Positions 1-12,135 of a stretch of 64,000 bases of DNA are shown here, in pieces. The translations under genes and the position numbers were made by a program. Position 1 is the stretch's first letter. Each line of letters starts with the position of its first letter. The DNA is taken from positions 27,626,003 through 27,690,002 of the forward strand of contig NC_059075.1 of NCBI RefSeq assembly GCF_020497125.1, in the 5' to 3' direction. The stretch is from Mauremys mutica. Lineage: Eukaryota > Chordata > Testudines > Geoemydidae. Under the pieces are notes generated by a model. That model did no database searches and had not been told where the DNA came from. It saw nothing but the letters and a program-made list of their open reading frames with translations.

Positions 1-150
1 CCTGAGTACAATCCCAATTGAAGCACTATGTACGTACTCAGGATGGCTAGCCACTCCCAACACTGTGCAGCTCAATCAGACCTAGAATGGGTATGTTCAC
101 CAGAGTTGGAAATTATACCTTCCAGCTCCAGTGTAGACACCCCCCTGCAA
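1..150. mobile_element. TIR element family B, partial copy
   Basis: This is the right part of a short non-autonomous DNA element. It shares the 'gtacgtactcagga' and 'tggctagcc' segments and the terminal 'agtgtagacac' with copies at 39115-39436 and 56324-56615. The copy is cut by the window edge, so its left terminus cannot be seen. The superfamily is not determined. Confidence 0.5.
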
Positions 151-517
151 ACATAGGATCTGCCATGCTGGATAGACAAGTGGACTGTCTAATCTGGTAT
201 CCTATCTCCAACAGAACCTAGTGCCGTATTTTTCAGAGAAAGGTGAAATAAACCCCATAAAGTAACAACCTGCTTATAAGGGAAATTTTTTCCTAACCCC
301 AGACAGTTAGTGGTGGCTTGAGTCCTGATGCACGACCGTATAAAACATGTCTTGGCAGCTTTAGAAAATGGGAAATAATTCCATAACAAACATTTCAATA
401 AACTCTTTGACACTCAAATTCATACGGAAAAATGTAAGGTACTTATATGACACCTTTTACCTGAGAACCTGAGTGACCGCACAGTCTTACATGTATCAAT
501 ACTTATAACATCCCTGT
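151..517. other. Unassigned non-coding DNA
   Basis: I see no recognisable repeat or exon. The one reading frame over 189-413 (minus) has no recognisable domain and is treated as chance. Confidence 0.5.
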
Positions 518-685
518 GATGCAGAGAAGTGCTATTTTGTCCTTTGTACAGGTGGGGAACAGGTGCACGGAAAAGCTAAGTGACTTGCCCAAGGTAACAC
601 AGGATGCCTGGTGGAGCAGGAACTTGAAGCCAGGTTTCACAAGTCCCAGGCTAGCAGTTTAACCACTAGACCATCCTTCCTCTCG
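518..685 (-). repeat. MIR / CORE-SINE fragment
   Basis: The segment carries the MIR-like core 'agtgacttgcccaaggt' followed by an 'accactagacc' tail, which is the antisense orientation of the family. It is divergent and truncated. Confidence 0.6.
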
Positions 686-1240
686 CATGTAGAACCATGT
701 AAACCTTAGTGTAGCATCAGGTCAACATTCCCTGGAACTCCTTTGCCTGGATAAGATAGCCAAGCTATCTGCTGGCTTTCTTTTGTGAGTATTTATTAGT
801 ATTTGGCTTCTTTACTTTCCCCTATACAGTAAATTCCTAAACTGACATTGTGCCTATAAATTGATCTCCTAATTGGCATAGTTTCACATTACTCTTATGA
901 CTTATTAGCCTCTGATATTTTTTAACACAACACACTACTTCAGAGAGTGATATACAGCCTACGGAGAATAGTTCTAACAGCTGAATAAATAGCATGTGTT
1001 CATCAGGGAAAGCTCACACTAATAACTGGTTCACTTTACACTGCAAGACAAATGGCACTGAAATGTCACCATTGTTTAAGATTCTACCTGTACTGTAATG
1101 CAAAAGAAAGACACTAATAAAGGAGACAATGATACCATAGCTGCCAATCTAATCGTTGACCAAATATATAGTACAATACACAAAAGAATTTCCATCTGCA
1201 ATGTACTTGATCCCAACGGCACCAGAACCGAGGGTGAGGA
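686..1240. other. Unassigned AT-rich DNA
   Basis: No repeat, RNA gene or exon was recognised here. Confidence 0.5.
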
Positions 1241-1476
1241 GGCAGGGGGCCATGCCCTCTACTTTTTAACATGGGCGTAGATTGGAGGGCAGGGGGCAGT
1301 GTTGTCCCTCCAAACTGCAAGCCTCAAGCAGGGGTGCAGCAGCATGGGCTGCGCTTTGCAGTGTTATCAGCCATGAAGCGCAGCCCCTGCTGGCGATGCT
1401 CCACACCTGCCCAAGCTGCCCCCCAACCCACCAAACTACACCCATATTAAAAAGTGGGGTGCATGGCCCCCTGGTC
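1241..1476. repeat. Inverted-repeat (TIR-like) element, GC-rich core
   Basis: The left arm at about 1245-1275 ('gggggccatgccctctac', then 'tttttaacatggg') is nearly the reverse complement of the right arm at 1441-1472 ('cccatattaaaaagtgg', then 'ggtgcatggccccc'). The GC-rich core contains a second imperfect hairpin around 1330-1400 (gctgcgct / agcgcagc). This fits a small palindromic non-autonomous DNA element. Frames inside it on both strands have no domain and are not treated as genes. Confidence 0.5.
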
Positions 1477-1534
1477 CCCCAGTTCACTTCTACAAAGGTT
1501 CCAGCAACCCTGCTTCAGCCCAAAGAATGGTCGT

Positions 1535-2230
1535 GAAAGTCACAATCCTGATCCCTCAGTTTGCTTGTCTATAAAATGGGATAATAGTATCATCTAGAGC
1601 CCTGCATGGGCCTATTTTTTTAATCTCACTCTCATCCCGCCCTGCAATCCACTCCCACCTGCTCCCGCATTGTTTCTTGCATTTTTATCTTGCTCCCACC
1701 TGCAAAAGCCTTAGATCCCGCAAATCCCGCAAGAGAGACAGATTCCTCAGTGCAACTAAAAAAAAAATTGGTTAATATATTCAGACAATTTTTACCACTA
1801 AATGAATAAAACAAATCTTGCTTAAACCATGTAAAACATAGTTTAACTTCTGTTACAATAGACATCAAATCTATTTCTATCCCTCACTTAAATTTAAGTA
1901 TTAAAATCTTAAATTTTTTAAAAAGGAAATGCTTTACATTGCCGAAATTCTATTTATGACAAACTGGCAAGAGAGTTAGTGTTTTCACCCAAATTACCTC
2001 ATTCTGGTTATTTTGCCCACTTAATCCTGCATACAACAAAGTACATTTTACCTGCTCCCGCTATTATGGCAGTGGATGCTGTGGGACCCCACTCCCGCTG
2101 CAGGGCTCTAATATCATCTACTGTGAGTCATAGGGATGCTGCAAGCCTAGAATTCATCAATGTTTATAACGTGCCGAGAGCCTCAGATGGAAGATGTTAG
2201 AAAAGTGGAAAGCATTATTATTAAATGTAT
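1535..2230 (+). repeat. MIR-like SINE split by a hAT insertion
   Basis: The left half (1535-1594) reads 'ccctcagtttgcttgtct' and 'ataaaatgggataatagta', matching the MIR core region. The sequence resumes at 2111 with 'atatcatctactgtgagtc' and continues to about 2230. The element at 1595-2110 interrupts it. The 'tatcatc' string on both sides is the target duplication. Confidence 0.55.
1595..2110. mobile_element. Non-autonomous hAT-like element in a MIR
   Basis: The termini are inverted: TAGAGCCCTGC at 1595 and GCAGGGCTCTA ending at 2110. The flanking 8-mers gtatcatc (1587-1594) and atatcatc (2111-2118) match at 7 of 8 positions, which fits the 8-bp duplication of hAT transposases. The 516-bp interior holds no transposase-like frame. 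Superfamily assignment rests on duplication length. Confidence 0.6.
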
Positions 2231-4947
2231 GGACACGTGATGCTTTTGTTCCTAACTCTGCTGATATCAGTGAGGACTAAAGTTGTTAATTACAAGTAAA
2301 TAAATAAAAATATAAAAGGATATTGGAAGAAACTGGTCAAGTACGAAGATAAAAAATGAACATATTTGTTATTGATGTTATGAGTACACAGGCAAAAATA
2401 TAGGTATTTATATTTATTATCAACACTGCACCAATGTGACAGGGTTCTTCTGAACATGATGTTATCGTCACTGTCTTTTGCCAGCAGCTCCTGTTCCAAC
2501 AACTACCTAGGACTTCCTTGCTGCCAGTTTCCTGCATCTACAACCACTTTGAACTTCACAGTGGCAGCAACAATAGATCCCACACTCCTGACATCTATGC
2601 AAAGTCAGAATCTCTATTGGTGGTATGGGATGTATTAGAAATGGATGAGCAGTTCTGATCCTAGCCAGTAGAGAGCAGTGGTTCAGATATATACACACAC
2701 AGTCTATTACATCATCATCATTCTAGGAGTTTGATCCATTTAAAATTCATTCTTAACCCAGCACTGTTGAACTACATCAGACATTACAGCCTGAAATTAA
2801 ATAATTTATGGCAATAAGTAAATAAGAAACAGATGCCATTCATATTTTTATTCCCACTCTCTCCACTCCCCAAAAGTTAGCTTTAGAATCTTGAAGTGTT
2901 CACTGGAACCTATTTTAAATACACAGCAAAGCAATGACTGATGATAATGATGAGTGATGAGCGCAAACCACGCTGACAGGTGTCTCACTGAACATAATTA
3001 CTCAACAGGAAACATCCTGGATCATTTAGTAACAGTGTAACTCAACCTTGGTATTTTTTGGACTCCAATGTTAAAAAATAATTGGTTACATTTTCCTTCA
3101 GTTAATAAAATTTTCCTTCTAGAATAGCAAATTATTAACATGAATATTAGCTCTCTCTTAATTAGCAAGTAATTCAACTGTAAATCACACACAAAATCTA
3201 TTCCATTTAAATACATTTGCACCCTATTCTACAGGTGCTGACTGAGTGGTAAAATATCCAGATACTTAGCTTGGTGTTCAATCCTGATATTTTTACTAGT
3301 GTTTGCAATGCATCCCATAGCCCTCTAATATTCACCTAAATTGAGAGTTTCATTCCAAATTCAGGTTTTCTGGAAAGGATCAGAAATCTTCTGTGCAAAC
3401 CTGGGCCACTCTATGGTGTGGTTTGAAATCCTACCACATGCATGATTTTCCATGATGTCCAAGCAAAACCAGGTGAAATCTGTCTGCTTCCAACTGTCTT
3501 TTTATCTATGTATCTATCTAGGCACTTTATAGTCATCATCAGCTTAGTATCTTAATGTCTTTTACTTTCAATTTCCCCTCTACTAACCCCCTATATTTTT
3601 GCCTACATTTATCGTGTTATATCAATTTAGAAAGTCAACTCTTTGGGACAGAGACCTTGTGCCTGATTCCCCAGTGCCTGACCTACTGGGATCATTGACA
3701 GCAATGAGTGCAAAGTGGGTGTAGAATGCTACTAAATCTGTATAGACCAGATTTTCTGACTTTAATGAAGATACATTAATTTACACCAGCTGAGATCCGG
3801 CCTGCATAGGTTTACACTTTGCTTTGCACTGGCATAAATGACTAGCCAAGGTGCATGGCAATGGAGAATCAGCCCCCCATGTCTTTTATTTGTATGTAAA
3901 AATGCCTGGCATACTTTGGATGCTGTATAAATAAAGTATATAATCATACCAATAATATATAGCCTGAGTTGTATGAATCCAACATGGCTTGAAAGCACGT
4001 ACCCTTAGAAAAGCGGTAATGTTAGTCAAATCTTAAGCATAAAGCACTCATGTTGTCACTGTAATAAAGCACTGTTTTTTGTTAACAACAAAAAAACTTA
4101 CAAAAATTTAATACTGTTTCTCTTTGTTAATAAGAGAAAACAACTATGTACTAAATGACACCTAGGAGAGCTGGCTGGGTAGATGGCACAATCTGTCATG
4201 GACACTAAGGCTTTTATGAATAGCTTCTTTTCCTGCATCTCAGGAAACATTCATCCGATCAACAGCTGTAGTAAATATACTGCCAGAACACATTTCAGCC
4301 CCGTTTCACGTACGGCTGTTTTGACTTGACAACTCAAGTATAAGAATTAAAAGTAATCAATATGAGTATTTTGCATTTCAATATTAAATGTGCTCTGATT
4401 TTAATTAGTGGGAACGTAAACTGAGTTTTTAAAAGATCTGATAAGCCTCTTGTGGCATAATCCATAAAGGATGTCAAGGGCTTCAGAGTCAAGCTTACAT
4501 TAAAAGTTAAACATTACACATGATTTTGATGTGCTGTTGATCACACCCTCTCTGTCTTTCCAGATATCTCAGGAATGGGTTCTCCTTTCACCACTGTGGC
4601 CTTTTACCATCCTCCCTTACTCATATAGCTTGCTGGACCTCTTTCTCCCAACCTCTGCCCCCACACGTACATTTCAGCAATCCATACAATAGCAATTGTG
4701 AGATTTGGAACTTCTTCAGAGCCTGTCCTATTATTCCAACTGGGTGAAATTTGAAAATTTATCACAAGGCCCATGTACAAACTTAAGTAGGGTTCAAGTG
4801 GGACTCAAATGGTGCCGAGGCCTAATGCTGATTCTGAGCACTGCGATGAATTTCACCCATTCTGTCTGATCTGATGTGGGGCGTTCCCACTAAAATTCAA
4901 ACATCACCTCTATGATGCGACTAGGTTAGCCAGTAATAACTGGATAC
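2231..4947. other. Unassigned AT-rich DNA
   Basis: About 2.7 kb without a confident feature. Short frames at 2290-2698, 3022-3222 and 3762-3998 lack domains and look like chance. A piece near 3772-3800 (aatttacaccagctgag) resembles one arm of the hairpin element at 6211-6279. Confidence 0.45.
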
Positions 4948-5490
4948 TGTGACGTTGCACTCTATATGATTTTATGAAAGTATGCTGATGAGTGTGAACA
5001 TAATGTAACTAAAATATGCTTCATACAAAAGGTCTCTTGTAAGGTATCATTACAAAGCTTATAATCTACTGAGTGTGGTCACCCTATTTGTATAAATGTA
5101 TCACTGTTGTATCTGAAACTAGAAATATGAAATATAACTCTGAGGGCCTATTGTAATTATGCAAAGTGTGGGCCATTAATGGTGGAATCTTGATGGCTCC
5201 CATTACCCAAGACAATTGACTCTAGATGGTTCTGTGTTACTTGTAAATCTTCCTGTAAACGTGTGTGCTGGCAAGTGGGTAATGAAGTCTTACAGTGACA
5301 TGTGATCATGTCACCTGAACTGGAATCCATCTTTAACCTGGTGCTTTTCCACTGAGAAGAAGGGGTAGGAACCCACAGAGAGACAAAGGATTCCTGCCTT
5401 ATGCAAAAGATATATATGTGGGTGGAACAGAACAAAAAAGGGAGTCATCATGAGAAATCCCCTAGCTACCACCTGAGCTGGAACAAGGGA
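4948..5490 (+). mobile_element. LTR fragment (turtle-type LTR), 3'-truncated
   Basis: The segment begins with a canonical TG terminus (tgtgacgttgcac) and contains a TATA-like 'gatatatatg' near 5409. It resembles the turtle LTR family that also seems to include the solo LTR at 58305-59506, whose minus-strand start is tgtgacattgtac. The 3' half, including any poly(A) signal, is missing, and SINE sequence follows. The minus-strand frame at 5157-5435 is a shadow. Confidence 0.5.
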
Positions 5491-5509
5491 TACATCTTCT
5501 CAGTAACAA

Positions 5510-6075
5510 TAAATGATAATATGAACAGGCATTTAAATAGTGTCTTTCCTCTGAGCATTTCTCAGTGCTTTACAAAATGTTAATTGTGCACCTAGGGTAC
5601 GTCTACACTACCTGCCAGATTGGTGGGTAGCAATCGATCTATCAGGGATCGATTTATCGCGTGTAGTGTAGATGCGATAAATCGATTCCTGATCGCTCTC
5701 CCGTCGACTGCTGAACTCCAACTCGGCGAGAGGCAGAAACAAAGTCAACGGGGGAGTGGCGGCCATCGATCCCGCACTGCGAGGACGCGAACTAAGTGAT
5801 TCTAAGTCGATCTAAGATATGTCGACTTCAGCTACACTATTCTCATAGCTGAAGTTGCGTATCTTAGATCGATCTCCCCCCAGTGTAGACCAGGCCTGAG
5901 ATACAAAACACCCCAGAGAGTTATTATTAATCCTACATGATAGATAGATTAACTAGAACAGAGGTTAAATGACTTCTTCAAAGTCACAGAGCAAGTCAGT
6001 CTTAGAGCTGGGAATAGAACCCACATTCAGATGCCCAGTTCCAAGCAATAGCCACTCAACTATAGGCTCATCCTC
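5510..6075 (-). repeat. MIR-like SINE split by a TIR element
   Basis: Left piece 5510-5594 includes 'cagtgctttacaaaatgtt'. The right piece 5897-6075 includes 'agaggttaaatgacttc' and 'agagctgggaatagaaccca'. Together these form one antisense MIR/CORE-SINE-like copy interrupted by the 302-bp element at 5595-5896. Confidence 0.55.
5595..5896. mobile_element. TIR element family A, copy 1
   Basis: The left end reads gggtacgtctacactacc. The right end, reverse complemented, starts ggcctggtctacact, giving an imperfect inverted terminus. The interior is rich in CpG and gatcgat palindromes (atcgatc, gtcgac). A truncated second copy lies at 15389-15612. No target duplication could be assigned, so the superfamily is open. 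Confidence 0.6.
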
Positions 6076-6210
6076 TCTCCCATAACAGATAACTGAATAG
6101 AAGCCGAATGCAATTCACAGCTCAATTTTCCTGCTCAGAAGCTCTTCATTGTCTATTTACCCCCTGGGAAATTTGCAGCTGAATCAAATCAGAAAAATAT
6201 AGGACAGCTA

Positions 6211-6279
6211 CTCAGCTGGTGTAAATCAGCATAGCTCCATGAAAGTCAATAGTGCTAACGCTGATTTTCACCAGCTGAG
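6211..6279. repeat. Short palindromic (hairpin) element
   Basis: The arms 'ctcagctggtgtaaatcagc' (6211-6230) and 'gctgattttcaccagctgag' (6260-6279) are near-perfect reverse complements around a loop of about 29 bases. This fits a tiny miniature inverted-repeat element. Confidence 0.6.
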
Positions 6280-6939
6280 GAGATGGCTCATATCCTTCAG
6301 AGAAAGGTGTGTGGTTTTATTTATTTATTTTAAAATGTCAGGTTTATAATAGCATTAAGTTCCTCTGTAGCATCCCTCCATTTATTAGTCTGATAAGAAC
6401 TTTCTGTTCATCATGTCTCCTGGGCTGCATCTTGGGTTCCACAGTATCACAGGCAGCCCTTATCTGACTGATAGAAGGCTGAGAGATTGCTTCTTTTGCT
6501 TAACTAACCCATTTTTATTCGTATGTTAAATACTCTCCCAGGGATCATTTATCTAGCATACAGTGAAACCATTAGTTATAGTATCAGAATATACCCTTCT
6601 ATTAGTAGATTACCATAATGTAGTGTCTGAACTGATAAGTTGGATAACCTTCAGGTCAATTATGAACATAAATGTCTCTTGTGAGCATTAATAAAGCAAG
6701 CAGATAGATGTGCAGGCAGAATACCTTGGCCCTGCAGCTTCCAGCCAATTCCAATCTCATTGAAATAATGATAAATATCTTACTGGAGCAGCAGTATTTC
6801 ACCAACACGTCAATTACACGGCAAAACACAACTGTAATGCAGGACACAAGACAGCTCAGAATAATACTGAGCTAAAGCACTTTGAATCTGAAAAGAACTT
6901 TATATATACCCTATTCACTAATTAATTACACAACATCCC

Positions 6940-7100
6940 TGGAAGGTATAATTGGTATGATTAGTCCTACTTTATAGATGAAATATTGAGGCACAGAGGT
7001 TAAGCATCTTGCCCAAGGATATGGAAGAAGGAAGAGGAGGAACTGGGATTTTAACTCAGGATTCCCTAGCTCCTGATCCTGCATTCAGACATTTCTCCCT
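6940..7100 (-). repeat. MIR / CORE-SINE fragment
   Basis: The run 'tactttatagatgaaatatt', then 'gaggcacagaggttaagcat' and 'cttgcccaagga', is the antisense MIR core. It is divergent. Confidence 0.6.
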
Positions 7101-8029
7101 ATTTAGTCCCAAACATTAATGAAAGCCTCTCTTTACTATTTGAATGACCGCTATATTTCATTTGCAAATGCTGATATTTTAAAGTCCTGCTTATCATATG
7201 CAATCGCAGAGATGGCCAACAGAGAGCACTCTACCCTTTTGTACATAGACCCACATTACCAATTCTAACCAACTCCATTAAACTTGCAATTGATCAGCTT
7301 TGCTTTACAGTAGGACCTCACAAATTTGTACTAATGACTACAGATCCACTAAAATGTATCTATTTAATCACTAATTCATAATAGAAGGCCAGGATAAATT
7401 CACCAGAGAATTTGTTTATTCATTTCACAGCTATAGTTCCCAGTCCTGGGCCCAAACCTATACTCTAGATGTAAAGCACAAACGTATGTGCATTATTATT
7501 TATGCCAATTATTTTAATTTTATCTATAATTATTTACCTTTGAAATAAAAGAGAAGGTGGATCAGAAACAACCCCCTGATTTGTATACTCCAAGCTTTGA
7601 ATAAGCTGGGATACAGCCCAGATCTTTGGCATTCAGGTCTGGTAGTTCATTTTGTATATTTATATTTCCTTGCTATATTAATTGTCCTGTAGTAAATTTT
7701 GTCAGAGTAACAAAGTACTAATAACATGGAGCACCATTATAGTGCTCTACTCGTTTGTGGTCATCACTAATATGCTACTGGCATTATATAAATAAATAAT
7801 GACATTGTGTAAATAAATACTGCTGAGAAACGGGGAGGCACCACTGCTTTGTGTCTGCAGATGAGCAAAGTAGCTATTGACAATGTTCTACTGTACTATC
7901 AAGAAAGTTGTTTCCAGTTATAAAGGCATTTACAAAACAGCTCAGTTTGTGGACTTTAGAGGATGATCTGCTAAATAAATCCCTCCTCATCATTTCTGTT
8001 CTAAGTTACTTGTTTCTGAATGTTGAATC
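7101..8029. other. Unassigned AT-rich DNA
   Basis: No recognisable repeat or exon. A small aataaataa-rich patch lies near 7785-7830. Confidence 0.45.
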
Positions 8030-8276
8030 AGAAAAGAACTAGACAAATTTATGGAGGATAGGTCCATCAATGGCAGTTAGCCAGGATGGGCAGGGATGGT
8101 GTCCCTAGCCTGTTTGCCAGAAGTTGGGAATGGGTGACATGGGATAGATTACGTGATGATTACCTGTTCTGTTCATTCCCTCTGAAGCACCTGGCATTGG
8201 CAACTGTCAGAAGACAGGATACTGGGCTGGATGGACCTTTGGTCTGACCCAGTATGGCCATTCTGATGTTCTTAAA
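8030..8276 (+). mobile_element. CR1 LINE, 3'-terminal fragment
   Basis: This is the 3' end of a reptile CR1 copy, including 'tgggctggatggacctttgg' and 'tctgacccagtatggccatt'. It covers the frame end and 3' UTR only. Severe 5' truncation is usual for CR1. The same subfamily end is present at 54376-54617 and, inverted, at 31904-32300 and 48497-49090. Confidence 0.85.
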
Positions 8277-8924
8277 CTGCAAACCATCCTAGTGAGAGAA
8301 AACGTGCATAAACATATAATATTATATAGCTAATAACACACATACATATATATATTAGACACAGCTTTCAGCACTTTCGGTGTCGTGGAATATATCTGGA
8401 AATAACCTCATTGATAAATTATCTCCACTGACTGGCTGCCTAAAAATACAATTATTTAACAATCTATCTGCCAAAAATGTTAAGTAGATTTGACAACATG
8501 TCAGAAAATAGTTGGCAGTGCCTTCAGCTGTACAGGAAAGCTAGATCGAGTAATCAATGAGGAGAAATGCAATTCACCATGCTTGATGGGCAAGCTAGTG
8601 GAGCAGCTGTACTTTTGAATAAGTATCAAGAGTGACTTGTGTGTATACCTTTCTGTGTCTTAAATGCTAAAGTCGGGGCTGATTTCATTGGCAGGCTAGT
8701 GGTACTATACTTACAGGGCAATTCTACTGACATTACACAGAAATTACTTTACTATTATCAATCACACTCTGGAAAATGCCAAGTAGGGTCATCTTAAGAA
8801 ATGCATTTCTCCACCATTTGAGCTTAAACAGTGAGATTAAGTTTAAGATTAGTTTTCACACTGCCAAGACCTTTTTGTGCTTTGCCAGACAGAAAGATGC
8901 TCAGATATGAAAATGTCTCTCTGT
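8277..8924. other. Unassigned DNA
   Basis: A short tatata patch lies near 8344-8354. Nothing else was recognised. Confidence 0.45.
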
Positions 8925-9050
8925 GAAAGAGACAAGGTGTGTGAGGTAACAGCTTTTATTAGACCAATTTCTGCAGGTGAAAGAGACAAGCTTTCAAGCT
9001 ACACAGCTCTGTGTAGTATCCTGGGACCAACATGGCTACACCACCACCTC
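8925..9050 (-). mobile_element. Penelope-like element tail (antisense)
   Basis: The reverse complement of about 8940-9040 resembles the tail at 62838-62995 ('gaaagcttgtctctttc', 'agaaattggtctaataaaag'). This is a short 3' relic of a reptile PLE-like retroelement. A frame over 8877-9287 is chance reading through it. Confidence 0.5.
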
Positions 9051-9255
9051 AAACAAGCTCTGAAAGACACACACAAGGAATCGGTATCGGATCTGAGACA
9101 CTGGATAGATCATGTTACTCTTTTTACAAAATTAATGTTTCCAATATTCAAAAGCAGAAATGATACCACAAGAACACATTTATGTAAGAAATGGAACAAG
9201 GACTATAATATAAAAGATCAAATGAAGAAATCATTAATGAAAAGCCTACATTGCA

Positions 9256-9387
9256 AGGGCCGGATTCTGTCCCCTTGCTCACATTGAGTGGTACTTTACT
9301 CCATAAACAGTCCCACTGAAATGAGCAGTGCCTACTTGCAGAGTGATGTGTTATTCTGTGTGAGTAAGGGTAGCAGAATCGAACCCT
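9256..9387. repeat. Palindromic miniature element
   Basis: The left end 'gggccggattctg' and 'ccccttgctcac' is the inverse of the right end 'gtgagtaaggg' and 'tagcagaatcgaaccc'. The middle (tactttactccat ... cagagtgatgtg) carries weaker inverted similarity. It fits the same class of small hairpin elements as 6211-6279 and 38022-38104. Confidence 0.5.
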
Positions 9388-11036
9388 GTGTAGTGATGGA
9401 GTCTTAAAAAGTTTAAACTTCAAAGCATCATGTTTAAAATGCCCATCTTGGCCTTTAAATCTCTAACAACTTTGCTTCGACCCTTGTCTTTCATCACATT
9501 CTCCCCAACCTCCTTCTATTGCCTGCAATGCCAGTCTTGATGCACCATTGGTTTCCTTTCCCATCTCCATGACCTGTTCATGCTACCACGGGGGTGGAAT
9601 TATCCACCATCTCTTACTTGCCAAGCTACCAGAATCTGTTTATTCAAATCTCACATAAAACCCCACTTCTGCAATGCCCACAAAGAGTGATTTTGTTGAG
9701 AGCACTCTTAGCACTAAACAAATAACTGGAAGTGCAATTTCAAGGAATTCAAGTGTATTTCAGGTATTGTCATAGACCAGTTTCATTTTTAAGGACTATC
9801 TTTAGGCACATCTTAGAGCAGTGGGTAGAGCTTACACTGCAGCACCCCCAGGCACATTGTGCCTTAAACAGATGCCCCTCAGGCACAATTACCTGCCTTA
9901 TTTCCCTTGCCCGAAGCTGAGGAGCGGAAATAGTAAGTTGCTGCTCTCCTATGCCAGCAGCTTATTATAACACTCCCCCTGCTGGCTCACCTATATTGTC
10001 TGGTGCTGGAGGGGGTGGAGGGTGGGAAGACAGTCAAGGCTCTACCCATTTCTTACCCCTCCCTAACCTCTTGCTCCAAGACAGGGGTAGTAAGCCCACA
10101 TTTCTGGGCTCAATGTCTGAGCAGCTTGCACAGACAAGGTGTACAGAGGTTTCCTGCTCCCTTACATAGGCATGTAGTCTAAGTCAGTCACAATCTAGCC
10201 CTCTGTCATGATAATTTATAGACTAACATTCTCCATATAGCTTTACCACGCAAGAATCAATAAAACCTCTTAAACAAAGGAGACAAACCTTTAAAAAATA
10301 AAGGCTTCATCTTGCATTGGGAACAGCAAACAGTGTCAGGCAGACAGAGATCCCTTGTTATGGTGCTCCACCTGAGGTCATGGATATTTTGACAGCAGGA
10401 CTGAGTCTGAACAGGAACTAGCTGTTTGGAAAGCATTGTACTACTAGGACCTGATCATACATACTTACATCTAAGCACCTGTGTAACTTGATTCTTGTGA
10501 ATAGACTCATGGGAATAAAATATGCGTGGACTTAAGTGTTTGCAAGATTGTGGCCATAGAGTGAAAGCACTTCAAGGCAGAGACTGTGTCTTGCTTTATG
10601 TGCGTACCGCACTGAGCCAGCAGCTGCTGTAGCTAAGATCATAGTAAATAACAACAACACACAAATCTATATATCCATTCATAGCTCAGTCTTATTATCC
10701 CATTCTTGAAGCTCTGGACCATAGATATATTTAGGCAAGGCCTGATCAATGGATGTTTATTTGTAAAAAAAGCTTTACCTCCCCACAAAATCTTTGAAAG
10801 CTTCAAGCTCCAACATGTTGAATGTAATGATGGCCTTTTAAATATAGACATAAATTAAATAAATAAGCAAGGAAAGAAAAACTATTCAGAAATGTAGCTG
10901 CTAATTTCAGATATCAGAATGAGGAGGCAATCACTAATTTAGCAAAAAATAATAGATTATAGGGCTGATTGTGTAATGTCACTAGGATTTCTGTGACTGA
11001 AGTGCTTGAAGGCTCAGCCCGAGAGTGGTATGGATA
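9388..11036. other. Unassigned DNA
   Basis: Nothing confident. The stretch 9440-9720 may be an old repeat (a thymine/cytosine-rich segment ending 'cttctgcaatgcccacaaag'), but I cannot name the family. Frames at 9732-9920 and 9951-10169 have no domain. Confidence 0.4.
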
Positions 11037-11240
11037 TTAAAGAAGAATATGTTGCTCTCCTCCCCTTGCGGGATCCCTCCCAATTGAGGGGTAAAGAATG
11101 TTGACGATATATGTACTGTTCCTGTTTAAGCTTGCATCTGTGGAGAGTACAGACATCTCCGGTGGTTCAACCTTTAACAGAGTAAGGCAATCCATGCAAA
11201 AAGGTGTGACGGGATCCCCAGGGCACAGCCTGGGACTGTG

Positions 11241-11945
11241 TTCAAAGGCATCAGCTAGAGACGCCATCTCAGCCACAGACTTTACATTTTTGTCCCATAA
11301 ACACTGCTTCAGCTCTGCCTTACATATGCCTAGGAAATGCTCTTGAGCCACAAGATCAAACAGTCCCTCAAAGCTTGTAACACCTTTGCCCTTCTCCCAT
11401 TTCCCCCTCAAATCTTTCATTCTGTTCACATAGTCCCCATTACCCACACCAATATCCCTGTTAAGATTCCTAAATTTAACTCTGTATGTTTCAGGGGTAA
11501 TCTGAAACCTTTGCAAAACAGTAATTTTGAATTTACAATAGTCTAAAACATCCTCAATGGGCATTTAATTGAATACACTTAGAGCTTTACCAGTTAATTT
11601 TGCAATCAGGGTAGGAACTCTCTTGGCATCAGTGATTTCATGCACTGCACACAGCCTTTCCAGAGTGGTCAGATATTCAGCAATATCATCTGCTTCATTG
11701 TATGCAGGACATAAATGGTCCCAATTGTGGATTTTTGGAGTGATGGGAATCGCTGGGATCAGTGAGTTCTGGTTCTGCTTCTCTAGCAGGTCCAGCTGGT
11801 GTTTTCGCTCTCTTTCTCTTTCCTCCCGCTTCTCCTTTATCTCCAGTTCTTTCAGTTCCAATATTCCCTGATGCTCTCTCTCCTTTTCTGCAACCTGCAG
11901 CCTCAAAAGCTCCAACTTCGCAATAGCTTCACTGCTTTCACTCAT
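11241..11945 (-). pseudogene. Gag-like frame with SCAN-like capsid region, broken
   Basis: This is a degenerate retrotransposon gag. It starts at a real ATG (11945). The first 126 residues include a charged, coiled-coil-like stretch (about residues 18-58, rich in E, K and R), then a helical region. An in-frame TAA at 11567-11565 breaks the frame. The same frame continues from an internal ATG at 11564 with about 108 residues resembling the SCAN/capsid C-terminal fold, including YRVKFRNLNRD and YVNRMKDL. Past 11241 the frame enters LTR sequence and is no longer gag. SCAN domains are known to derive from the capsid of Gmr1-like gypsy elements, so that lineage is my inference. No zinc knuckle remains. 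It is not expected to be functional. Confidence 0.65.
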
Positions 11946-12135
11946 TTTCCTGCTTTTCTGTCCCTATTTCCCTTTCCCAAAATAAACAAACAGAAAATAA
12001 CAAACTGGTAGCCTCCTCCTGACAGTCCTTAGCCACCACACTTAAAGCCTCACTTAAAATCTTTACACCGGTGTATGAAGTGCAAACCTTGCTCAGTACA
12101 ACAAGCTGTGTATTCCACCCTGCACACTGCGCCAC

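Noticed and set aside
11337..11871. Plus-strand frames opposite the gag region
   Set aside because: They are antisense shadows of the gag frame.
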